Positions 1 through 11,996 of a DNA stretch of 64,000 nt are shown piece after piece. The position numbers and the translations under genes were made by a program. Origin of the DNA: Circinella umbellata. Lineage: Eukaryota > Mucoromycota > Mucoromycetes > Mucorales > Lichtheimiaceae. The DNA is taken from positions 62,001 through 126,000 of the forward strand of contig JAIWNF010000044.1 in assembly GCA_025093555.1 (NCBI GenBank), given 5' to 3'. Numbering within the stretch: the stretch's first letter is position 1; each line of letters opens with the position of its first letter. The notes under the pieces are model-generated. The model had not been told where the DNA came from. It ran no database searches and saw only the letters and a program-made list of their open reading frames with translations.

Positions 1-2637
1 GAGGTAATTTTTTTCTTCCTTTTTTTTTATTTTTGATCATCTTTAAAAAAAATTAAGTTAACGTATAATGAAGAAAAGAAATAGACCCGGCATTATCAAA
101 AAACAGAAAGTATTTGTCTTTTTATTAACTTTAAAGTTAAGCTGCCGGGATTGGAGGGAGCGCGGCATTGCTGCGGAGCTACAAATTTCACTTTTGCTTT
201 GATCTTCATTACAGCGACTCTATTTGCCCAACTCTCAAAAGTAATATATAAAAAGTATTTGAAGATAGAAAAGATATTTCATATAGCAGCTTCTAAGTAA
301 TTGTATTAATGTTTGAGAAATTATAGTGGTATTCCATATACAACTAATAACAATTATTCCACATCCTATCATAATTATATAATATATCAATATTCACGAG
401 ACTCATCTTTCACGATCTAGTGAACACTTATTTTATCTTCTATATCACAATTATATTCACGACATGAATGCCTTATTGATCAATATTATTTTATAGTGAC
501 AAATTAAAAAAGTGAATTGGGCTCCGTCCAGCTGTCTTATATTCTCAAAATGTGAAATATATTTTTATTGAGATATTTTCTTGGTTTGTTAGATTACAAT
601 GTTGAACATTATTTACAAAAGATTTTATAGCGGCAGTAGGACCAAAAATTGGATTTATCTTTATATTCTTAAAGACAAGACACTGCAGACAGTTTATTTA
701 TCTAATTTTAAATAAACATTGTAGTGACAGGTCTCCATTTGATTTTATATAACAGGATATTAAAAAATCATTTAGTCATTGGCTACGTATAAAATATTAT
801 TTTTATATTTCGTAAATCTTCATAACAGGGATGACAGTCATACGTAATAATAAAGACAGCTCGAAACGTTATTAGTAATATTATTGTTTACTACATATGT
901 ACGTAGCATGATTATTATAAATGCATTAAGTTTTTTCTAGTTAGTGTAACGTATAAAAATTAAAAACATTTTTATACCGACATAATCATCATCATCACCA
1001 TTATTATTATTATTATTCTTATTATTATTCTTATTATTATTAGTGTCCCAATGTAACCTCATTATGAGATATTATTGGCTGGCGCAATGCCACTTTTCTG
1101 GCAGAGCAATGCCACATTTCAGGCAGAGCAATGCCACATTTCAGGCATCGCAAATAGTATAAATAGCCCCAAAATAATTTAAATGAGTCTTTTCTTCAGT
1201 TCTATCTTTACCTTTAAAATCTTTCAGTCTTTTAGCAGTTAAATTGACCTAACAGTAGTTTCCTTTGAGCATAAAGTCTCTTAAACTCATTATAAGATTT
1301 CTCTCGTGTGGATTCAGACGTAATATTCCTGAATATAAGAACTCCCACAACCCATATTTCTATCATATATTATATAATTTATTATTCAAATACAACTACA
1401 TAGTGTATTATTTCTTCTTTATTTTATATCTTTATACGAAGTATTTCAATCACACATTGAACGCTTCATTAGACCTGTTACTCTCCATGTGTTAATATCG
1501 GTTTCTCGCAATATCAGCTTCATTTTTTAGGCTAAGTTTACAGCTACAGAAAATATATTGTAAGACCACACATTTATAATTAGATTAAATTGTACAAGAT
1601 AAAAAAAAATATGACAGCTCATAATTATTAATTGCAGCTTTAAAGTTGTTTTATTAAATAAAAATTCTTGCATCATTATAAAGAAAATAGGTCAAGGTCT
1701 AAAAACTGTTGTGTTTATTAGAATGGAAAACTACAGTAGTCAGCATTTTATGAACATACCATACATTGATACGGAGCAATAGAAATGATGCTTTCAAGAA
1801 GATTCTCTTTTTTATTATTATATTAGCCTCTCCACTTTAACACCCTTAATACTCCTCATATAAAATCTATGTGCACAGAAATATTTATTATGTGAGATGC
1901 CATTATTATTATTTGTTCTAATAGGTTCCACAAAACATTTTTATTTTTCTATAACATTCGATGGTAAACAAAATTTTTATTACTTTTCTTTCGTAATAAC
2001 GAAATCAATGCAGTTTATTTTATTTATTTTTGGCGTAATGGAGTAAGCAGCTCAGGCTAAGAACTGTTGTGAAGAAGACTTAATTTATAACTTAAAAACT
2101 TTCATTTGGTGTTTTATATAAAAACGTTTTATTCTGATCTCCCGGGAAATCAAAAAATGATCGACGGTTTTTTTTTTCTTTTTGATTCTCAAAAGATTTA
2201 CCCACTTAAAACAAAATAAGCATCGGGATCGGGTCTAAAATTAATGTGAAAAAAAAAAAAAATACCAGGGGGGAGAGTGAATAACAATGTTATGAAAGTT
2301 TTTTTTTTTTTTTTTGTGAGTTAAACTTTAATATGTTGGGGGGGAGAGTTAAAGATGAAAAGTGCCACAAGAAGAAATAAGATTGGGGGGGGGGATAAGA
2401 TGATGATGCGGGGGGGTTTAAGGTGAAAGGGTATTCGGATAACTTGTAATAAAAAAAAACCATGAGTTTATGTCATTGCTTTTGCTGAATTCGTAAAAAA
2501 AGAAAACTCAGTTTCTTTCAATGAGAAGATAAGAATGCTGTGTTTGGTACCCCCAATTCTGTCTATTTTATCAATTGGATATTATGACGTTATTAAAAAA
2601 AACTGAGGTAGATAATAAATAAGTAGTGATGTAATAA
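1..2637. other. Intergenic, AT-rich, no supported gene
   Basis: No open frame with coding character is visible on either strand. The stretch holds homopolymer A/T runs, a slightly GC-richer patch near 140-180, trinucleotide ATT runs near 1000-1040, the 22-bp repeat described separately, and a series of G-runs on the plus strand between about 2265 and 2415. The last 200 bases are probably the 3' flank of the minus-strand RBR ligase gene. Confidence 0.6.
1082..1147. repeat. 22-bp tandem repeat, three units
   Basis: Three consecutive 22-base units lie at 1082-1103, 1104-1125 and 1126-1147. Units two and three are identical; unit one differs at a few positions. Each unit contains the core GCAATGCCAC. 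The repeat lies in intergenic DNA with no coding frame around it, so it is best called a short minisatellite. Confidence 0.85.
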
Positions 2638-4703
2638 TCATTTTACCTTATTGATGATATCTTTTTGGCTATTGTTTAATCCTTCATGTTGTTGTTCGCT
2701 ATTTTCTCGACATTGATAAAATCCACATGTTTGCTATAAATAATTATTTTAGTTCCAATTTTATACATCCCTCTGTCATAATACATCAAAAAAAAAAAAA
2801 CTTACTTGTGACCATCCTGATCGACAGGACCAACAAAATTGAAATCCACAAAATAGACAATCCACTTTATTACATCCTTCATCACGATTAATCATTACTG
2901 AACAACATGGACATGCTCGTCTATATTTAAGAATCATTTCATAAAGCAATTAAATAAATGAACTCTTTTGAGTAAGGGAGTAAAGAAGGTTCAAAATAAT
3001 GAAAAATGATTTATATTTACGTATTTTCCAATTTCCATTGTATAGTACTTGTTTCCTCTTGTTTATTCTCTTCATTCGATAATTTCAACTTGAGATTATC
3101 TAAACATGAATTTGACAAGTGGGCATTTTCACCACATTGAAGACACATATCATGACCACATATATTACTAATAAAACATGAAACATGAAACAAAAGTTTT
3201 ATTTTTTTTTTCAGTTAACCAGTTTCCCAACGTCCTCAACCTTTCCCGTCAATACAAGTCTTTTTTTTTTACTTACCAAGTTTCAATAGGAAAATTAGCA
3301 ATGTGCCAAAATTGAGCTCGTTTCCAAGCTTCAGGGACGATTTCTAAAGCAACCAGTTGCTTAGATAACTCCGAAGCCATTGAATACAATTGTGGATCTT
3401 GAGCTGCTTGGCGTAACACTGGCGTCATTTGGTGGTACAGGGTCTGAATACGACCGATTGTAAATGATGTCGATGTCGATGATAATGATGATGTATTATT
3501 ATTATGATGATGATTGTTCATATTGGGTTTTAATAATGGGTCTAGCCAAGATAATTGAATTATATCTATTGATTTTTTTAATTCATTCATTAAATGAGCA
3601 ATTTTTTCAATTCGCTTTTGTCGTGATAATCCTTGAGATCGTGGTGATTGACATGGAGCTACTTGATTGACTCGACAAGAAGAACAATAACGTGAAAAAG
3701 GTCGATAAGGTTGATTATATTTTTCATATAATTCTACCATGGAGGATGGAACATAACGACTCCATTCAGATTGTTTAATAGATTCTTGACAAACTAAAAA
3801 AAAAAATTCAATTTTCCACACCCATTTTTTGTTACCATTGACGAATTTTTATTTTATTTTTGCTTGTCATATTTTTTTTTAGGGGAGGTACAAGTTTTTT
3901 TACCTGGACATTTGATTCGAGTAACACCAAGTCCCCAGGATGCATGAACAATTTCTTCAATATATCTATATGAACATTAAAAAATAAAGTTCACATAATT
4001 ATGTTTCTATAATAATAATACATAGCAACAAGAATCCCCCCCCCCGATCTTCTCTCTTTGCCTAATGATAACCAAAAATAAAAAGACAAATTGTTTTTGA
4101 TTCATTCATATGTTTTTACCTTTGAAAACAAGGTTTACAAAATTGATCACGACATGATTCCAAACATAAAGCATATCGCTTACTTAAACAAATAGAACAT
4201 TTTTGTAACCAATATTCCATACCATCATTATCATCACTACCACTACTTGTACCACTACTACTACTTGTTTCAATATGTAATGATGATGTTGAAGGTGATG
4301 TTAATAATGGCCTTGATGAGGATGATGGAGAAGAACTACTACTAGCCATGGAAGTTATAATATTTCTTCTTTTAGTATTATTTCTATTCGTATGATGAGC
4401 AGAGCGATGTTTTCTTTGTTGTCTTCTTCTTCTTGCAGTTGTAGTAGGGTCTTTATGATGAGATAATACAAGCTGATATAACCAACCAATAAAAAATGAT
4501 AATGTACGTAAAAAGATGGCAGGCATTAATAATGTTGGATAAAACATGTAAAAGAATGGTAAACAATAGCAAAATAATAAATTAGCTAAATTGAACTTTT
4601 CCCAATATTTCTTGAATTGGTTTAACCATGTTGTTTTTTCTTCCTGTTGTTGTTCTTGTATTGAATGGAGTTGTAATGTTAGTTGTTGTTGTTGTACTTC
4701 CAT
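2638..4703 (-). CDS. RBR-type (RING1-IBR-RING2) E3 ubiquitin ligase, membrane-anchored
   Basis: Six exons, phases consistent: 4703-4120, 3965-3904, 3793-3277, 3167-3021, 2920-2806, 2733-2638; 506 residues. RING1 starts near residue 169 (CSIC, then C-x-x-C pairs). The IBR segment includes NICGHDMCLQCGE. RING2/Rcat is at about 440-469 with the hallmark GCNKVDC, whose first Cys (about 453) is the expected ubiquitin-thioester residue, followed by FCWSC. RBR ligases take ubiquitin from E2 onto that cysteine before passing it to substrate. Before RING1 are a Gln-rich start, a hydrophobic stretch at about 37-81 that could span a membrane twice, and a basic Ser-rich linker. The substrate is unknown. 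The last exon could read into a further intron at its GTAAAA, so the C-terminus is the least certain part. Confidence 0.85.
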
Positions 4704-5358
4704 TGAAAAAATAAAACTATGCTGTGCGTGTGTGAGTGTAAGTGAGTGTAAGTGTGAGTGTGTGAAAAGTTGTAAAAATAAATCAAAATGTATGCAAGTT
4801 TTAAACAGTGTATATAAGCAACAATGCTCGTTGTCTCCGCTCTAAAATACTTATGCCAAGCCTTTATAGAGAGTTTCATTTGTTTACTTTTTTTTTTTTT
4901 TTAACAACGAAATTATTAATGATAACATCAAGCAGCTGGTTTGCATGAACCCTTCCTTTTTTTTTCAATATTTTACTTTATTTTTTATTTTCTTTATACA
5001 AAACATGACCAAAAGAAGGTTTTTTGGGGGCATATTGGGGGGAAGAAAGAAATGTGAACATAATATTTATATATAGAAAGAAGAAGAAGATAAAATATAT
5101 ATATATTAAGAAAAAGATGACTGTGTGAATGGGTTTAATGGTATAACAAGAAAAAAAAAAAAGAATGCCAGCATCCCCCCCAAAAAAAAAGCAAAAATAA
5201 ATAAGTGGAAATTTTTTATACATATACAAGGATTATGGGGTTTTTTGTTTGTCTGTAGAGGTTGTGTGTGTGTGTGGATTTATATATAAAAGTGCATGGT
5301 TGTAAGTGAATAAAGTGGGGCTTTTTTTTTTTTGGAGATAATGAGAAGAAAAAAGAAA

Positions 5359-6661
5359 TTAATAGAAAGCACCCATAGCCATGGAAGGATGTAATTGGTT
5401 ATAAGCTTGATGGTGTAATTGAAAAGTATCGGCTGGGATAGACTGTGGTGGTTGCGGTAATGTGGAAGAAAGTAAAGATGAATTGGTACTAGTAGTTATG
5501 GGTTGTGGTGGTACTACCATAGCAGCTGCTGCAGCTGCCATCACTTGTTCTTGTTGTTGATAAATATGTTCTTGTTGTTGTTTAAAAGCTTCATCTTTTG
5601 CTTTTTTAACAGCTTCTCTTTCTTTTTTTTGTCTTCGCCATTCTTTTCTCATTTCTTTAAATTCAGATGGATGACGTTTTGCTCCCTGTTTTTTTTAGAA
5701 AAAAAAAATGATATATTATTAATAAAAAATTCATTCTTTTTAAGGGATCCTTTTGCCACTCCTCTCCTCCTTCTTCCTTCAATCCCCCTCTTTTTTTTTG
5801 TTATAAACTTACATGTTTTTGCATGCTCACATGGGCATTTAAATGGTTCAAAGTACCATAAGATTTTGTACAACCAGGCCAATTACAATGATATAATCTT
5901 TCAATTTCATCATATCTTCTTCTAGGACGTTTCTTTTGATTTGTACCGGGAATAGCAACAAATGAATAGATCTTATCTGCAGATGAAGCACTTGATTCTG
6001 ATGGATGACGTACTCTTTGTGTAGTTGGATCAATATATCCCAATGCAGATCCTGGAATCAATGTAGTAGAAGATGGATCATTTGTTGTAAGTTGAGCAGG
6101 TGTAGCTGTTGTAGGAAATAAAGGATGTGTTGCTGTCATTGGATCCATCATAGCTGCTGTTGTCAACATATCAGTAGTTTGTTGATGAGGATGTGTTGTT
6201 ATGGTTGTTGTTGGGGCGGTAGTCATTCCCACAGCAGCAGCAGCCATTACTTGTGCTGCGTCGGCACCGGCCGGGTTACTTGTTGTAGTAGTAGGTGGAT
6301 AATCATAATATACGGAGCTAGGGGCAGAAGTGGCAACATTTAAAGGTACACCATAAGATAAAGATGTGGTAGGAGAAGAAGATAATGAAGAAGATGATGT
6401 AGATGAAGCTGATGATGATAAAGCAGTACTTGTAGCAGCAACAGATGCTGCGACAGCTGCTTCATGTTGTTGTTGTTGATGAACTGCTGCTGCAACAGCT
6501 GCTTGTGTTGCAGCTGTAGTATGATTATGATTATTTACTTTAGATCGATCTGTAGTTAATAATTGTGATAAAGGTGGTAAAGATGGTAAATCAAGTTGAT
6601 GAAAATAACCAGCGTTTTGTTGTCTTCGTGTTAAAAGGGTTGGTGATGTATAATCTGTCAT
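5359..6661 (-). CDS. CON7-like C2H2 zinc-finger transcription factor
   Basis: Two exons, 6661-5813 and 5685-5359, joined in phase 0; 391 residues. Residues 1-225 are low-complexity (Ala, Gln, Ser, Thr). Then comes the block YSFVAIPG, a basic RPRRRYDEIERLY stretch, one C2H2 finger at about 257-283 (CNWPGC ... LNAHVSMQKH), and, across the intron, GAKRHPSEFKEMRKEW followed by a Lys/Glu helix. This order is the signature of ascomycete CON7/CON7-like regulators, which control conidiation and infection-related morphogenesis there; the target genes in this organism are unknown. The C-terminal tail is Gln/Ala/Pro-rich. The intron falls just after the finger's last His. The family call rests on remembered consensus, and a different member of the same finger family is possible. 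Confidence 0.8.
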
Positions 6662-7627
6662 TATGAAATAAAAGGAAGATGTAAAGTTATTTTGTTTGTG
6701 TGTGTGTGTGTGTTTTAATCGATTTTAAGGAATAAAATAAAAAAAGTGGAAAAGAAAGAAAAAAAAAAAGAGTTTCCTTTGAAATAGAAATAGAAAAAGG
6801 TAGAAAAAAAAATCAGTTATCCTATGCAAACGCCGAGCGTCAAATAAAAGGAAAAGCGGACCTTTTTTTTTTTTTGTGTAAAAAAGAGAATTGGTTACTT
6901 GTTAGTAAAATGACGTCAGTTTTGTTTCCGGGTGCTTCTATTTTTGGTTTAGTAATTTCGTAGGGCGATCCCACATCCTCCATATAATCACACCCCCCAA
7001 TTTTTTCAGTGTTTAATCCGATTATAAAAAAAAAAATGATCGACATCATCACACAAAAACTTTTTTTTTTTTATAATCAGCATTTTATTATTGGTTTTCT
7101 TCTCACACATCATTTATTTGTTTCATTGTTCGTTCCGATAAGCTGATTTAATATTCATAAGGAGGATGTACTTTTTGGCGGATGGATTCTCATCATTCCC
7201 CCCCCAATATGTCCCATTATTATTTAACCTGTGTACCTAACACTCTTAATCAAAATCAATCATTTTATTATCATTATTATGTTTCATAATCATTTCAGAA
7301 AAAGAAACTCAGGTACAAGAGTTTCATTTCATATTCAAGCCACCACATTAACTCTTTCATTTCCGAATGTGTCTTAGTATTTTTTTAAGGGATCGACAAA
7401 AAAACACACGGACATTCCATAATATTCCAAGACTTTTTTTAGTTTCTACAAGATGTTATAATGTTATCATTTGAGAATGATTTTGTACTACTCTAAACAG
7501 ATTCTTTTCTTTCTTTTTTTTTTAAAAAAAAAAAGAGTGCACACCCTTTGAACCTTGTGTCTAAATTAGATAAGAACTTTATTATCATTCTGGTTTTTAT
7601 ATTGTTTATACAGCTTCCAATGATTGG
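6662..7627. other. Intergenic upstream of the CON7-like gene
   Basis: This probably contains the 5' leader and promoter of the minus-strand CON7-like gene. A GT microsatellite lies near 6700-6711, followed by poly-A/T tracts. An inverted T-run/A-run pair near 7505-7535 could fold into a simple hairpin. No gene seen. Confidence 0.5.
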
Positions 7628-8008
7628 CAGGGACCTTTTTTTCATGTTGGCGTTTGGCGAGGGGTTCTTTTGATTGGCGGTGTGTACTTTGTGATTGGCA
7701 AGAGGTGATAATTAACAATGGTGGTGTAATTTTAAATCTTGACAGAATCACATATTTTTCAATGGCAGGTGTGAATTGTAACAGCAACTTTGCTGTCTAT
7801 AGTAATAGTAAATATTGATAAGATGATACAGAACAGCAGTTAAAAGCATACAAAGTGAGAATATATATACGTACCTATAAAGTCATCATATGAAACAGAA
7901 CAAAAACCACGTCTTATCCCATTGCAAGTTGGTTTTATCCCACTGCGGATTAGCTATAAGAGAGGGCTATAAGCAACAGCTGGAAAAAGTCCAAAGTGAA
8001 ACTCTACA
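7628..8008 (+). repeat. Left inverted arm of the repeat-bounded island
   Basis: This matches the reverse complement of 12515-12856 with many substitutions. The left copy has an extra segment of about 85 bases near 7710-7770 and lacks the long G/A homopolymer run found in the right copy. Shared blocks occur in the same order along the arm. Confidence 0.85.
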
Positions 8009-8493
8009 GGTTTTTTTTTTCAAATTATTTACGTCGAGAAATTCATTCAAAGATGGTGTCTCAAGACACGTACAAGAAAGTGAGTCAATTCGACTTGGAG
8101 GAGCGGATGAAAACAACTACGCGAAGCAACGTGCATACCGCTAATGAGAAAACAGTCGTTTTAGCATAAGCACAAAAAAAACATATAGTCATCAAATAAA
8201 AAATATTATCATGAGGTGGAAGGTTTATTATCAATACAAACTAACAAAGTAGTAAATACAAAATTTGGAAATAGCTTTAAAAATCGAAAGAGTTTTTTTT
8301 TTATAATGGACCACCACACTAAAAAAACAATCCAAGCAATGTCTTGAAATAAACATTTGATATGAAATCCAAACTAACTAGTATTCTCGACCGAACTGAA
8401 ACTAAAAATAAAAGACAAGTCAGCAAAAAAGAAATAACTGTGTAACTTCTAAAACATATACATACCTATATCCTTTTGCTTTTTTTCACTGCC

Positions 8494-9147
8494 TTGATAG
8501 TCAAAAGACGTGCGCTACTAATGAAAAGGTTCAATGCACGTAAAGCAACATCTACACATTCACTTGGAGTAACACATGGCACGCAATACGAACCACGCAG
8601 CACCCCTGGTCAGACTTGCCAGCATCTTGATAGTCAAAAGACATGCGCTACTAATGAAGAAGTTCAATGCACGTAAATACAGAACAAAGCAGCATCTCCA
8701 CTTTCACTTGGAGTAACTCATGGCACGCAATACGAACCACGTAGCACCCCTAGTCAGACTTGCCAGCATCTTGATAGTCAAAAGACGTGCGCTACTAATG
8801 AAGAAGTTCAATGCACGTAAATACAGAACAAAGCAGCATCTCCACTTTCACTTGGAGTAACTCATGGCACGCAATACGAACCACGTAGCACCCCTAGTCA
8901 GACTTGCCAGCATCTTGATAGTCAAAAGACGCGCGCTACTAATGAAGAAGTTCAATGCACGTAAATACAGAACAAAGCAGCATCTCCACTTTCACTTGGA
9001 GTAACTCATGGCACGCAATACAAACCACGCAGCACCCCTGGTCAGACTTGCCAGTATCTTGATAGTCAAAAGACGTGCGCTACTAATGAAGAAGTTCAAT
9101 GCACGTAAATACAGAACAAAGCGGCGTCTCCACTTTCACTTGGAGTC
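8494..9147. repeat. 144-bp tandem repeat, about 4.6 units
   Basis: The phrase TTGATAGTCAAAAGAC recurs at 8494, 8627, 8771, 8915 and 9059, giving periods of 133, 144, 144 and 144. The first unit is short because it lacks about 11 bases of the ATACAGAACAAAG segment. Units are nearly identical, with scattered single-base differences, which points to recent expansion. The period is a multiple of three, but every frame I checked carries at least one stop per unit on either strand, so a repeat protein is not supported. There are no spacers, so this is not CRISPR-like. Confidence 0.95.
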
Positions 9148-9219
9148 TATTATATTAAAATCACACAGAAGTTATCACTCTGTTGTGGCATATATAACAG
9201 ACCCATTTTAACTGAAAAG

Positions 9220-9350
9220 CTATTATGCAGGCGCTTTGCGCCTTTTGGGGGTCAAAGGGGGGCACCTTCCTTTGCGACGCAAACCGCTAAATGACCCGGA
9301 GCGAAGCGAAGGGGCTCATTTATCCAAGCGAAGCGAGGAAGGGTTGCTAG
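9220..9350. other. GC-rich patch with GCGAAGCGA motifs
   Basis: A short stretch far richer in G and C than its surroundings, containing GGAGCGAAGCGAAGGGGC and AAGCGAAGCGAGG plus the partly palindromic GGCGCTTTGCGCC. It sits between the tandem array and the three-exon gene. Such patches commonly mark the subterminal part of a mobile element; here this is inference only. Confidence 0.45.
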
Positions 9351-9697
9351 TTTTCCTTATGAAAAGATAGATTTATTCGGTTATATAAGATCATTAAAAA
9401 AGATCGATGCACAACGTAAGCATTCCATTCTTTGTTTTTTATTTTCAACATAAGTACACTAATAATGAATATGTATGGTGCTGACAACTTTTTGTAACGT
9501 ATAGCATTAGGTGTGATAAACAGTTGTGGTCAGACAGTGAAAAGGAAATGTAAATACTGGTATGTTAGAAAAGAAAGAGCTCTTTTTATTGTAATACGCT
9601 TCGGGTGACATGGCAAATACTAATTAAATCATAACTATTTTTTTAGTCTGCGACTAAAAATTCATATAGACTCCAAGCTTAGCAGATACTAGATAAA

Positions 9698-10545
9698 ATG
9701 AGCGATGCTGCAGGTCATCGTGTACTTCGATCAGTGGATGAAAACCAACATGGGTAAGCAGTCATCTAACGAATAACGGGAATGGGGTATCTTTTTGGTT
9801 TAATATTGGAAATATCAATAGTTTTTGTTTTTGTTTTTTTTGGTGTTTTTCAGTAATAATATTTTGATTGGTGTTAGTAGTGATGGTCATCCCACCGCAA
9901 GCAATACTCGTACAAGTCTTCATACCATTACCAACAGTAATGAGAATAGTAATGAGAATAATAATCATAACGACGATGGTTGGGATAGTGATGATTGTAC
10001 GACAAATGCCGAAACGTTTCGCATCAAGATACCATCTACAAAAGATCGATGTATGGTTGGTGAAGTCGATATGTCGCTGTCATTTTTTGCATTCCAGCTT
10101 GTATGTCAAAACAACTTCAAGGAATTAAACTTGGAAAGCAATGTACACCATATTTTGTAAGCAAACAAATGGTAGTTTCATATATGTGTTTAATGTGTAG
10201 GGGTGAATATAAAAAAAAAAGAAAAAGGAAGTGACTTGTTTAAACCTTCTTTTATATGTGTGTTTTTGTATTTTGATGACGATGGTGATAAAGTTATTGA
10301 ATTACTGTTTTTTGTTTCTTTTCTCGAATAGAGCCATGTCATCCGTTCTATTATTACAAAAAAAGAAATTCCATCCAGATCTCAAAGCCATTGTTGGTGA
10401 CGATACACTTAATACTTTTTATGATAACTTACAACAAGAATACGAAACTGGTCGGTATTGTAAAAGCAAATTTGATCCTGTTTTAGAACAACAAATAAGA
10501 CAAATCATCAAGGTAGAAAAAAAGATAATAATAGCTGATGGTTGA
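9698..10545 (+). CDS. Unknown three-exon gene inside the repeat island
   Basis: Exons 9698-9753, 9854-10156 and 10332-10545 join with matching phases and canonical GTAAGC...AG introns, giving 190 residues. The start is the first ATG of the chain (MSDAAGHRVLRSVDEN). The middle is Ser/Thr/Asn-rich with a short acidic DDGWDSDD run, followed by a more ordered region (FRIKIPSTKDRCMVGEVDMS). The last exon looks helical (FHPDLKAIVGDDTLNTFYDN). I do not recognise a domain. The end is uncertain: the AAG|GTAGAA near 10512 could be another donor, and the nested element begins only 48 bases after the stop, so an original 3' part may have been displaced. Its position between inverted arms suggests cargo of a mobile element. 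Confidence 0.55.
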
Positions 10546-10592
10546 AAGAAAAACAAAGACCTATCACTGACTTGGGTTTACCCCTTTTTTGT

Positions 10593-11996
10593 AAGGGAAT
10601 GACTACGGGCGCGCCAAAAATTGATAGTCAGACGAGGGGCGCGCCAATTCTGAGCCGGCACTTTAGTAACATGGCGCGCCCTTCGTCTGTTTTACTTTGC
10701 TTGCTCTTGTTCAAGTTTGCTATATGAAACATATCTTATTTAAACTGAATTTTCTCTACTTTAAATAAAAGAATTATGAATAAAAATATGACAGTCCGGT
10801 TGAATCATCATCATTCTTCAGTTGAATGCTTTTTGATAATAAAAATATCAAGCCATTTGGAAAACTATTAAAGATATACATATTAATTTCTTTTTAGTCT
10901 ATTATATCCAATGGGTCAAATCAAATTAAGAATTAATTCATATAAAGTAAAAAATCATATTCAATTTTTATTTTTACTTTCAAAGGCTTTAGTAATAACA
11001 TATTGAAATATTTATGCAATGGAAATATTGTACAAATATTAATAATAGGTGTTGTACATATTAATATAAGCTTGCTATTATTATGGGATTCATGGACCAA
11101 CAGAATTCTCCAACATAGGTTCATTACAAAAAACAATAACATTTTAAGACTATACCGCTATCTTTCATACAAAGTGTTCTTGTTCTTGACTCATTCAACA
11201 AGACTACACCAATATTTTATTTGAGGATGCAATAGAATTCTTGTTTAAAAACCAAAATCTTGACTCTTGAGTTTACGATCAGCCACAAGACAAAAATTAT
11301 GCCTTTAAGAGAGATTTCTAGAAGCTATTGTTATTCATATTAAATATTATTGCTTTGATTTTTTTTATCGTTTTGTATTATTATATTTATGTCATCTTTT
11401 TTCTTCGTTATACTACGTATGACCCAATTTCTTTCTTCTTCCCTATTTATATGGTACGCTCTTACTTGGTAATTTATATTATACAGATTATTCTTTTATC
11501 CTACGTAATAAATGTTGATACGTGATCTTTTTTGAGCTGCTCCTATTAGCTCACTCATTCTATATTATAATTCATATGTCCTTTTCTTGTAATTTCGTTT
11601 ATTTATAGCACAAGCATTATATAGTACGTATTATAGTTCTATGCCTACAATTAGTGCCATTTTTGATCTATGTCATATTGCTTCGCTTCTTTGCTATTGG
11701 CTTCTTTGTATAGTTGCAGAATTATACGTATTGCATTCTTTTATAACTTTTTGCTTCAGTGATTTTTGAGTATATTTTATGGCGTAGAAATAAAAATAAA
11801 CTCTATGTTCAATTGGCACAATACGTTAAATATATTGGTAATAAGTATTGTTGAGATTGTGAATATTGTGAATAAGTGAAGAAAAAGAATAGATGAAGGG
11901 TAGACGAAGGGCGCGCCATGTTACTAAGATGTCTGTTCAAAATTGGCGCGCCCCTCGTCTGACTGTAATTTTTGGCGCGCCCGTAGTCCTTCCCTT
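10593..11996. mobile_element. Nested 1.4-kb element with GGCGCGCC-bearing inverted ends
   Basis: Left end 10593-10689 and right end 11902-11996 are about 95-base inverted repeats starting AAGGGAATGACTACGGG / AAGGGAAGGACTACGGG. Each end carries three copies of the 8-base palindrome GGCGCGCC: 10608, 10638 and 10673 on the left; 11910, 11945 and 11974 on the right, with nearly mirror-image spacing (30/35 and 35/29). The interior is AT-rich with no convincing ORF, so it looks like a non-autonomous DNA element (MITE-like). The palindromes could be transposase-binding sites. No target-site duplication is obvious, so exact termini are approximate. Confidence 0.8.

Noticed and set aside
1265..1495. 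76-codon plus-strand frame
   Set aside because: Its first codon is TTG rather than ATG, it is Tyr/Phe/Ile-rich and it has no support.
2265..2415. Possible G-quadruplex cluster
   Set aside because: The long G-runs are separated by roughly 35-70 bases, beyond normal quadruplex loop lengths; they are better seen as low-complexity runs.
8494..9147. Possible CRISPR-like or protein-coding repeat
   Set aside because: There are no unique spacers between units, and every frame checked contains stops in each unit on both strands.
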